The notes beneath the pieces were generated by a model. That model searched no databases and was not told the DNA's origin. It saw only the letters and a program-made list of their open reading frames with translations. 5,009 bases of DNA from CAZMUN01 sp964569815 (GTDB lineage Archaea; Iainarchaeota; Iainarchaeia; Iainarchaeales; GCA-2688035), in contig CAZMUN010000052.1 of NCBI GenBank assembly GCA_964569815.1, forward strand, positions 1 to 5,009. Direction: 5' to 3'. This document shows positions 1 through 5,009 of this stretch, piece after piece. Positions within the stretch are counted from its first letter, which is position 1. Every line of letters starts with the position of its first letter. The translations under genes were made by a program, and so were the position numbers.

Positions 1-222
1 GCCTTTGTTGGGGACGCGGCCCTGGTGGTAAAGCCTTACAGCGCAAAGGCCATGGCCCAAGGGATAATAAAGCTTATTGAGGATAAAAAGCTGAGAAAAG
101 AGCTTGAAAAAAAGTCCAGGCAGCGTGTTGAAAGGCTTTACAGCATTAAGGCCAGCGTTGACAGGCTTGAAAGAGTTTACGGAGAGGAGTTGAATAAAAT
201 AAAAGGCAGCGGAGGCAAATGA
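1..222 (+). CDS. Glycosyltransferase family 4, C-terminal fragment
   Basis: This is the last 73 residues of a protein whose start lies left of the window; the frame is open from base 1. The visible part begins AFVGDAALVVKPYS and continues with an amphipathic helical stretch (AMAQGIIKLIEDKKLRKEL) and an RVERLYSIKASVDRLERVY tail. This matches the end of the GT-B fold Glycos_transf_1 domain, where a 'GDAALLV.P' strand is followed by 'la.ai..ll.d..lr..l' and a closing helix ending in VY. Such enzymes move a sugar from a nucleotide donor to a glycan or lipid acceptor on the cytoplasmic side. The donor-binding E-x7-E region is outside the window, so donor and linkage cannot be judged. An in-frame ATG-less start at base 25 (GTG) lies within the domain and is not a real start. 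The gene ends one base before the next glycosyltransferase, so the two are very likely cotranscribed. Confidence 0.85.
   Translation, partial: AFVGDAALVVKPYSAKAMAQGIIKLIEDKKLRKELEKKSRQRVERLYSIKASVDRLERVYGEELNKIKGSGGK
211..215 (+). promoter_or_regulatory. Shine-Dalgarno site for the GT2 gene
   Basis: GGAGG lies inside the last codons of the upstream glycosyltransferase gene, 8 bases before the ATG at 224. It supports that start and implies translation of both genes from one message. Confidence 0.7.
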
Positions 223-223
223 G

Positions 224-1114
224 ATGGCTTTTTCTTACCCAAAGGCAAGCATTGTGGTTGCATCATACAACAACAAAAAGGTACTGAAACGCGTTCTGAA
301 TGCAATGCTTGAACTCGACTACCCTGCAAAATATGAGGTCATTGTCGTAGATGATGGAAGCAGCGATGGCACAATAAAAATGCTGAGAGAAAGCTTTGGA
401 AGAGAAAAAAAGGTCCGCGTGATTGGCTTTGGAAAAAACAAGGGGGTTTGCAAGGCAAGAAATGAGGGAATTCGGGCTGCCAAGTTTCCAATAGTTGTAA
501 ACATGGACCATGACTGCATTCCAAGCAAAAGCTGGTTAAAGGATTTGGTTAAAGGCTTTGACAGCCCGAAGGTCGGAGTGGTAAGCAGCTTTGGAAGCTT
601 TGGCGGAACATCCACTGCCTTCAGGGCCGAGCTATTGCAAAAGGTTGGAGGCTATGACTTGCGCTATTTTTACTATAGGGAGGACACTGACTTGACTTTC
701 AGCATAATGGATTTGGGCTATGAATACAGGGTAGTGAAAGCAGACTATGAGCACGACCACAAGGAGGTCGCGCCCCGCAACCTAAGAGGCTGGATTAAGT
801 ATGTCTTGAAAAGGCTTGGCTACCACCAAAACGACGTGCTTTTGTACAAAAGGCACCCAAAGCTTGCCTCAAGTTTTTTGGATGTAAAGCTTGGGTTTAT
901 AGTAAACCCAAAGGCCGACTTTTCAGCAGCCTGCAATTTGTGGAACGGAAGCAGCAAAAAGATGAAGCTTTGCTCGCCGCGCGGCCTTGTTCTCATTGAA
1001 AACAAGAGCCCTTTGCATGCCCTTGCAATTGTTTTTCTTGCATTCGTTTACATGGTTTTGGTAAAGCTTTCAAGGCTGTGGGGCAGCATCAGGTTCAGAA
1101 AGCTTTTGGTGTAG
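224..1114 (+). CDS. Glycosyltransferase family 2 (GT-A fold)
   Basis: A complete 296-residue protein with the canonical family 2 motifs in order: SIVVASYNN at residues 9-17, the nucleotide-binding VDDGSSDGT at 42-50, NKGVCKARNEGIRAA at 72-86, the metal-binding DxD as DHD at 95-97, an acceptor-site segment GGTSTAFR at 127-134, and the catalytic-type ED at 153-154 in REDTDLTF. All key residues are present, so it should be active. It would transfer a sugar from a nucleotide donor to a lipid-linked or glycan acceptor at the cytoplasmic membrane face. The C-terminus carries one hydrophobic segment (about 265-282) followed by basic residues, consistent with membrane attachment. The ATG at 224 has GGAGG 8 bases upstream. 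It sits between a GT4 gene (1-base gap) and a UPF0104 flippase-like gene (11-base gap), which points to one operon for surface-glycan assembly. Donor and acceptor cannot be read from the sequence. Confidence 0.94.
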   Translation: MAFSYPKASIVVASYNNKKVLKRVLNAMLELDYPAKYEVIVVDDGSSDGTIKMLRESFGREKKVRVIGFGKNKGVCKARNEGIRAAKFPIVVNMDHDCIPSKSWLKDLVKGFDSPKVGVVSSFGSFGGTSTAFRAELLQKVGGYDLRYFYYREDTDLTFSIMDLGYEYRVVKADYEHDHKEVAPRNLRGWIKYVLKRLGYHQNDVLLYKRHPKLASSFLDVKLGFIVNPKADFSAACNLWNGSSKKMKLCSPRGLVLIENKSPLHALAIVFLAFVYMVLVKLSRLWGSIRFRKLLV

Positions 1115-1117
1115 GTG
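1113..1117 (+). promoter_or_regulatory. Shine-Dalgarno-like site deciding the flippase start
   Basis: AGGTG overlaps the GT2 stop codon and lies 8 bases before the ATG at 1126. It favours that ATG over the in-frame ATG at 1078, which would overlap the GT2 gene by 37 bases and add a non-hydrophobic 16-residue leader. An in-frame TTG at 1123 is also possible but is spaced less well. Confidence 0.55.
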
Positions 1118-1125
1118 TTTTTTTG

Positions 1126-2186
1126 ATGCAGTTGAAGAAAAGGTATTTTGGTTTGGTTGGAATCATTATCCTGGCTTACATTCTTTACTCTTTGGATGTT
1201 GGAAAAATTGTTGAAACCCTGTCAAAAATAGACCCTGCAATATTTTTGCTTGGCCTTTCATTGGAACTGGCAGGTCTTCTGCTAAAAGGCCTGAAATATA
1301 AGGCAGTGGTGGCAGCCCATGGAAAAAGCATTTCTTTGGCCGACAGCACGAAATATTTTTTGATTGGCTTTTTCTTGAGCTTGGTTACGCCTGGCAGAAT
1401 TGGCGACCTTGCCAGGTCTTTGTATGTGAACAAGAAAATAGGCAGCCTGGGGAAAAGCGTTTCCACCGTAATATTTGACAGGGCAATTGACTTGGGCATG
1501 CTAATGGTGATTGGCTTTGCAGCAGCCTTGTTTTTTTCTGTTTCCCTGCAAACGGAAATAGTCCCGCTTCATGTTTTGGGCCTTGTGGTGGCATGCTTTT
1601 TTTCAGCCTTGTTCCTTTTTTCAAGAAAAGGCCTTATGAAAATGTTTTTGAGGCCTTTGTTCAAGGCATTGGTTCCGAAAAAATTCAAAGGCCAGGCCAA
1701 AACCAGTTTTTCTGAAATGTATAAGTCTATAAGCGAAGCCATGTCAAACAAAAGAAATCTTGGGGCAGCCCTTTTTTTAGGGCTGGCCATTTGGGTTCTG
1801 ATGGTTTTTGTGGTGTACATCTACCTTTTGTCTCTTGGAATCAAGGTCCCGGTTTATTTTGTGTTCCTGCTTTTTCCCTTGCTTACCCTGGTTGAAATGC
1901 TTCCGATTTCATTTTCCGGGCTTGGGACAAGGGAGGCGACCGCGATTTTCCTCCTTGGTTTTTATGGTGTTGGGGCAGCGGAAGCTGTTGCCTTTTCGGT
2001 TCTGCTGTTTGCAGTGCCCGTCGATGTCGTAGAAAGTGTGGTAGCCTGTCATATGCCCGGTGATGCTGTNNNNNNNNNNCCTTTTCGGTTCTGCTGTTTG
2101 CAGTGGGCTATGCCTTGATTGCAGCCATAGGCTTTGCGTTGTTTTCAAGGGAAGAGGTCAAAATTGATACCGGCAGCCTGCAATAG
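1126..2186 (+). CDS. Flippase-like UPF0104 / LPG_synthase_TM membrane protein, broken by an assembly gap
   Basis: This is a polytopic membrane protein of the UPF0104 family (Pfam LPG_synthase_TM type), often annotated as flippase-like and found in glycan and lipid-linked sugar loci; its exact reaction is unsettled for most members. Family hallmarks are TPGRIGDLAR at residues 88-97, FDRAIDLG at 117-124 and the late SFSGLGTREA at 262-271, each next to strongly hydrophobic segments. As deposited, the frame runs into 10 N at 2070-2079 and would come out in another frame, stopping at 2118. A 26-base sequence is identical at 1991-2016 and 2080-2105. Merging these copies gives one continuous frame of 323 residues ending AVGYALIAAIGFALFSR...GSLQ with TAG at 2184-2186. 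That is a normal length and supplies the missing last membrane segment. I infer that the gene is intact in the organism. The preceding GT2 gene suggests a functional pair. Confidence 0.88.
1991..2016 (+). repeat. 26-base direct repeat, left copy (contig-end overlap)
   Basis: This copy is identical to bases 2080-2105 on the other side of the N run. It encodes FSVLLFAV in the flippase frame. The two copies are offset by 89 bases, which is not a multiple of three, so keeping both breaks the frame while merging them restores it. Confidence 0.9.
2017..2069. other. Anomalous 53-base segment at the left contig end
   Basis: This segment lies between the left repeat copy and the N run and does not fit the gene. 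In the flippase frame it encodes a polar stretch (PVDVVESVVACHMPGD) where the family has a transmembrane helix. By hand count it holds 29 G/C of 53 and four CpG steps. It is probably a misassembled or chimeric contig tip, or a tip from another strain; I cannot name its source. Confidence 0.65.
2070..2079. other. Assembly gap of 10 N
   Basis: Ten N in a row is a typical scaffolding placeholder. Because the flanking sequences overlap by 26 identical bases, the true gap is probably negative: the contigs overlap and were not merged. Confidence 0.95.
2080..2105 (+). repeat. 26-base direct repeat, right copy (contig-end overlap)
   Basis: This copy starts exactly at the first base after the N run and is identical to 1991-2016. 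It leads directly into the expected C-terminal helix of the flippase-like protein, so it represents the true continuation of the gene. Confidence 0.9.
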
Positions 2187-2194
2187 TTAAAAAA
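2187..2194 (+). promoter_or_regulatory. Possible archaeal TATA-like box before the SGNH gene
   Basis: TTAAAAAA directly follows the flippase stop codon, in the only sizeable intergenic space on the plus strand (2187-2225). If it were an archaeal TATA box, transcription would begin about 25 bases on, a few bases before the ATG at 2226. No clear BRE is seen and A/T runs are common here, so this is weak. A poor Shine-Dalgarno-like GTGGG precedes the ATG by 5 bases, which would fit a short-leader transcript. Confidence 0.22.
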
Positions 2195-2225
2195 GCATTT
2201 TTGAACAGTTCTTTAGTGGGATAAA

Positions 2226-3356
2226 ATGGGTTTGGTTGAAAACAGGAAGCTTAGAAGCGTTTTGGAAAAGGTTGGACTTGCAGCCTTTGCTTTGGTTGTA
2301 TGCTTTGTTCTTTTGGAGGTTATTGCAATAGTTTTTTCAGGGCAAAGCTATGCCTTGTGCGTTTACGAAGCAGACCCTGTTTTGGGCTGGAAGCTTGCCC
2401 CAAGCCTTGAAACAAGGCATGTGGCTCCAAGCGCGGAATACGGCTATGAAATTGAAACCAATTCCAGGGGGGAAAGGAACCCGGAGTTTTCAATAGGCGA
2501 ACAGGATTTTCTTATTCTTGGAGTGGGAGACAGCTTTTTGTTCGGGCAAGGCGTTGAACAGGAGGAGATTTTTTTAAGCGTGCTTGAAAAAAACTTGGAA
2601 GCAAAGGGAAAAAACGTAAAGGCAGTGAACACAGGGGTTAGCGGCTACAGCACACAGCAGGAGCTAAAAGTTTTGCAGAACTATTTGCAGGAATATGACA
2701 TTGACTTGGTGGTGGTGGGGTTTTTTGCCCCAAACGATGTTATTGGCAATGCACAGCAAGAGCCTGAATTTGAAACATTTAATGGATGCCTTAAGGCAAA
2801 GGGCCAAGAGCAGCAGGCAACCGGATTTGATTTCAAGCGATTTTTGAAGGAAAACACAATAAGCTACAGTTTTCTTTCAGAAAAAATAAGGGCCGTGCCC
2901 CCATTGCGCGATTTTTTTGTTGGCATTGGGCTAATGCAGGCGCCAAAGCCCCCCGAATATAACATGGTTTTTCAAACGGGAAATGAAAGAATGGAGGAGG
3001 CCTGGCAGGAAACAAACAGGTTGTTTGGTGAAATGAACGAGCTGGCTGAAAAAAACGATTTTAAGGTAATGGTTTTGGACATTCCAAGCGTTATACAAGT
3101 CGACGAGGGGTTGAGAAAGAAGGCTTTTGAGGACTATGGAATTTCAGAAAAGGGGTATGACTTTGGTTTGCCGGAAAAGAGGATGAACCAGCTTTCCGCT
3201 GGATATGACAACCTTATTTTTGTTGAAACACTGGATGTTTTCAAGTCTGCCCACGAAAGCCTTTACTATGAGATTGACCCGCATTGGAACAGGGAAGGGC
3301 ATGCTTTGGCTGCACAGCTTTTGGAAAAAGAACTGCTTGAAAGGGGCTTGGTTTAA
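2226..3356 (+). CDS. Membrane-anchored SGNH/GDSL-type hydrolase
   Basis: A 376-residue protein with a short basic N-terminus, one membrane segment at about residues 16-38 and a large domain predicted to lie outside the cell. The SGNH blocks are in order: block I GVGDSFLFGQG at 99-109 with nucleophile Ser103, block II NTGVSGYST at 135-143 with its glycine, block III APNDV at 168-172 with Asn170, and block V DPHWNREGH at 351-359 with Asp351 and His353. The Ser-Asp-His triad and oxyanion residues are therefore all present. The DPHWN..GH form resembles SGNH proteins that add or remove acetyl groups on exported polysaccharides (AlgJ/AlgX-like) more than secreted lipases. In this cluster the likely role is deacylation or O-acylation of a surface glycan, which is an inference. 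The segment between blocks III and V is long and not recognised. The stop codon overlaps the next start by one base, so the two genes are translationally coupled. Confidence 0.88.
   Translation: MGLVENRKLRSVLEKVGLAAFALVVCFVLLEVIAIVFSGQSYALCVYEADPVLGWKLAPSLETRHVAPSAEYGYEIETNSRGERNPEFSIGEQDFLILGVGDSFLFGQGVEQEEIFLSVLEKNLEAKGKNVKAVNTGVSGYSTQQELKVLQNYLQEYDIDLVVVGFFAPNDVIGNAQQEPEFETFNGCLKAKGQEQQATGFDFKRFLKENTISYSFLSEKIRAVPPLRDFFVGIGLMQAPKPPEYNMVFQTGNERMEEAWQETNRLFGEMNELAEKNDFKVMVLDIPSVIQVDEGLRKKAFEDYGISEKGYDFGLPEKRMNQLSAGYDNLIFVETLDVFKSAHESLYYEIDPHWNREGHALAAQLLEKELLERGLV
3339..3345 (+). promoter_or_regulatory. Possible ribosome binding site for the GT-C gene
   Basis: The purine-rich GAAAGGG lies 10 bases before the ATG at 3356, inside the end of the SGNH gene. 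With the TAATG stop/start overlap, translation by reinitiation is also possible. Confidence 0.35.
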
Positions 3357-4582
3357 TGGAAGGGGAAAAAAAACTGCTTGCGTTTATACTGGTTATAGGG
3401 CTTGTTTTGCGCCTTACTGGAAGCGTCCTGTTTCCTTTGTGGTCAGGCCCGGACGAGCCTGCGCACTTCTTTTACCTCAGCTATATTGGCGACAGGGGGG
3501 AGCTTCCTGCAATTCCCTTAACCCAGGAAACGCTGCGAGGCGTTGAGAACGAGAGCATTCACCAGCCTCCCTTGTACTATGCTTTGATGGCTCCCTTTTA
3601 CTCGGTTTTGAAGCCGTTTGGCTTGGATGCCGCGATGCATTTTTTGAGGCTTTTTTCAGTTGCCTTTGGAACTGCTTGCATTGCCCTGGTTTACTTGATT
3701 GCAAAAAGGCTGGGTTTTGGGAAAGGCATCCCTTTGGCAAGCTCAGCATTTGTTGCATTGCTTCCAACACACGTTATTTCAAGCAGTGTCTTGGGAAACA
3801 GTGCTTTGAGCTGGCTTTTTTGCCTGGCCGCAGTTTATTATATGGCAAGGGTTTTGCAGGAAAAAAAGGCTATCCATATGGCCATAGCAGGCGTTTTAAT
3901 GGCTGCAATTGTTTTAACCAAGTTCACTGGCTTGAGTGTTGCAATTGCATTTTTGGTTGCAGGCTGGGTATTCTTGTTTGAGGGAAAAGGAAGCTTTTCC
4001 AAAAGGGCTGCAATCCTGCTTTTGCCTTTTTCAGCATTGCCTGTTTTTTTGAGAAACATTGCCTTGACAGGCGGCCTGTTCCCAAGCCATTTGACTGTGA
4101 AAATTTTTTCTCTGGAAAGGTTTTCCTATTTCTTGATTCACTTGTTTCCAAGCATCTGGCTCCAGGAATACGGTGTTGCAACAGTCCCTGAATTCAGGTT
4201 TTTGTTTTTTGGGTTATATGCAGTGCTTTCCCTTGCCGCATTTTCAGGGGCTGTTTTTCTTTTTGCAAAAAGCGAGTGGCCTCAGGGAAACAGCTTTATT
4301 GTAATGTCAATGCTGGTTTTGCCTGTTGTTTTGAACTTTTTGGGGCTTGCATACATCAATTTGGAGGGAATGTGGCCTGACGGCCGGCTTTTGCTTGAAA
4401 CAATTGGCCTGGCTGCAATCCTTTTCATTGCAGGCCAGAAGGCATTCATGCGTTTGATTGGGCGCGGGGAGAAGGCAAAGCTCTTGGTTTGGGGAACCCT
4501 TTTGACAATGCTTTTTTTGGATTTGGTTGTGCTGGTTAACTACAACAGGGTTTTGCCGCCAGTGCCATGGCCCCTTTTTTAA
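3356..4582 (+). CDS. GT-C type membrane glycosyltransferase (GT39/DUF2142-like)
   Basis: A 408-residue polytopic membrane protein. The first membrane helix (about residues 7-28) is followed by GPDEPAHFFYLSYI at 31-44, which carries the acidic DE pair (33-34) and a nearby His37. This is the usual position of the catalytic or metal-binding acidic motif in the first external loop of GT-C enzymes. IHQPPLYYALMAP at 68-80 is the second hallmark, seen as 'HxPPLYY' in PMT_2/GT39-like and DUF2142-like proteins. LTKFTGL at 187-193 and an LRN turn further on also fit. Such enzymes use a polyprenyl- or dolichyl-phosphate sugar and act on the outer face of the membrane. The protein has no soluble C-terminal domain and no WWDYG-type motif of AglB/STT3, so it is not an oligosaccharyltransferase of that family. 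ATG 3356 overlaps the SGNH stop (TAATG), which suggests coupled action on the same exported glycan. Donor and acceptor are unknown. Confidence 0.87.
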   Translation: MEGEKKLLAFILVIGLVLRLTGSVLFPLWSGPDEPAHFFYLSYIGDRGELPAIPLTQETLRGVENESIHQPPLYYALMAPFYSVLKPFGLDAAMHFLRLFSVAFGTACIALVYLIAKRLGFGKGIPLASSAFVALLPTHVISSSVLGNSALSWLFCLAAVYYMARVLQEKKAIHMAIAGVLMAAIVLTKFTGLSVAIAFLVAGWVFLFEGKGSFSKRAAILLLPFSALPVFLRNIALTGGLFPSHLTVKIFSLERFSYFLIHLFPSIWLQEYGVATVPEFRFLFFGLYAVLSLAAFSGAVFLFAKSEWPQGNSFIVMSMLVLPVVLNFLGLAYINLEGMWPDGRLLLETIGLAAILFIAGQKAFMRLIGRGEKAKLLVWGTLLTMLFLDLVVLVNYNRVLPPVPWPLF

Positions 4583-5009
4583 GATTGGAAAGAGTTGACT
4601 GCTTCCACAACCTTGATGGCTTCTTTTTCCAAAAGCCAGGGGTTTAAAGGCAGGGAAAGTATTTTTTGGGAAAGGGCTTCAGCTGCAGGCAGCTTTCCTG
4701 AAAAAAAGCTTGCAAAGGCAGGCTGCTTGTGCAATGGAACAGGGTAATGCACTTGCGAGCCGATTCCCTTTTTCTCCAAATGCGCTCTTAGTGCATCCCT
4801 TTTTTCTGATTTTATTACAAAAAGGTGGTAAACGTGCTTGCCGTAAGGCATTTCTTTGGGAACTGCCACGCTTTCAAGCCCTTTAGTGTAAAGGGAAGCG
4901 ATTTTTCTTCTTTTTTCGTTCCAGTCTTTCAGGTGTTTTAGCTTTGTTCTGAGAATTGCGGCCTGGATTTCGTCAAGCCTGCTGTTAATGCCATGGGAGC
5001 TGCTTATCT
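4579..5009 (-). CDS. DegT/DnrJ/EryC1/StrS sugar aminotransferase, C-terminal part
   Basis: The frame is open from the right edge of the window to the TAA at 4581-4579, giving 142 C-terminal residues; the start lies beyond base 5009. A GTG at 4869-4867 is internal, because strong family motifs lie upstream of it: HGINSRLDEIQAAIL at visible residues 5-19 and the LKDWNEKRRKIASLY helix that follows. Further on come KHVYHLFVIK at 57-66 and VHYPVPLHKQPAF at 86-98, then the closing SLPLNPWL helix region. These PLP enzymes transfer an amino group from glutamate or glutamine to a keto sugar nucleotide, making aminodeoxy sugars for surface glycans. The PLP-binding lysine and the N-terminal half are outside the window. 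The family is usually about 370 residues, so roughly 40 percent is seen. The gene is convergent with the GT-C gene and shares TTAA with it at the two stops. The substrate cannot be assigned from this part. Confidence 0.95.
   Translation of the reverse strand, partial: ISSSHGINSRLDEIQAAILRTKLKHLKDWNEKRRKIASLYTKGLESVAVPKEMPYGKHVYHLFVIKSEKRDALRAHLEKKGIGSQVHYPVPLHKQPAFASFFSGKLPAAEALSQKILSLPLNPWLLEKEAIKVVEAVNSFQS

Noticed and set aside
1078..1125. An upstream in-frame ATG at 1078 that would lengthen the flippase protein by 16 residues.
   Set aside because: It overlaps the GT2 gene by 37 bases, adds a leader unlike the family, and AGGTG is well placed for the ATG at 1126.
1991..2105. A mobile-element target duplication or genuine tandem repeat in the flippase gene.
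   Set aside because: The right copy starts exactly at the N run and merging the copies restores the frame, which fits unmerged contig ends better than an insertion.
1909..2148. A minus-strand reading frame crossing the N run.
   Set aside because: It is antisense to the flippase gene, contains the gap, and matches no known protein outside the short odd segment at 2017-2069.
2203..2211. The small inverted repeat GAAC-A-GTTC before the SGNH gene as an operator or hairpin.
   Set aside because: A 4-base arm with a 1-base centre is expected by chance and cannot form a stable hairpin.
2226..2340. A lipoprotein signal around Cys26 of the SGNH protein.
   Set aside because: The residues before the cysteine do not fit a lipobox and the cysteine lies in the middle of the hydrophobic segment, so a plain membrane anchor is more likely.
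3205..3546. A plus-strand reading frame spanning the SGNH/GT-C junction.
   Set aside because: It lies in another frame under two strongly supported genes and has no recognisable motif.
4575..4580. A T6 run at the end of the GT-C gene as an archaeal oligo-T terminator.
   Set aside because: Equal or longer T runs occur inside coding regions here (for example seven T at 1118-1124), so the run alone does not distinguish a terminator.

Overview
The window looks like part of a cell-surface glycan gene cluster from an uncultivated prokaryote, probably an archaeon. The archaeal call is an inference. Arginine is encoded mostly by AGG/AGA, leucine very often by TTG, and Shine-Dalgarno-like GGAGG or AGGTG precedes some starts. 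The gene set (a GT4/GT2 pair, a UPF0104 flippase-like protein, a GT-C enzyme and a sugar aminotransferase) is common in archaeal protein-glycosylation or surface-polysaccharide loci, but bacteria carry similar clusters. A run of 10 N shows that this is a scaffolded draft assembly.

Layout, left to right. Bases 1-222 are the C-terminal end of a family 4 glycosyltransferase. One base later (224-1114) comes a complete family 2 glycosyltransferase. It is followed 11 bases on by a flippase-like multi-spanning membrane protein (1126-2186) that is interrupted by the assembly gap. After the only real intergenic space on this strand (39 bases) comes a membrane-anchored SGNH/GDSL-type hydrolase (2226-3356). 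Its stop codon overlaps the start of a GT-C type membrane glycosyltransferase (3356-4582). The last gene runs on the opposite strand: the C-terminal part of a DegT/DnrJ/EryC1/StrS sugar aminotransferase (complement of 4579-5009). Its stop codon overlaps that of the GT-C gene. No gene-free stretch exceeds 39 bases, and I see no RNA gene, mobile element or CRISPR.

How the genes could work together (inference). The aminotransferase would make an aminodeoxy sugar nucleotide. The cytoplasmic GT4 and GT2 enzymes would build a lipid-linked glycan. The UPF0104 protein may help move or synthesise the lipid-linked sugar. The GT-C enzyme would add sugars on the outer face from a lipid-phosphate donor, and the anchored SGNH protein would remove or transfer acyl groups on the exported glycan.

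The most important correction for a reader concerns the gap. A 26-base sequence occurs identically on both sides of the N run. Collapsing the two copies (89 bases) restores a single open frame of 323 residues with a normal family C-terminus. The flippase gene is therefore almost certainly intact in the organism and only broken in the assembly. I do not see a clearly new system here; the cluster is ordinary in parts, with a few points worth checking.
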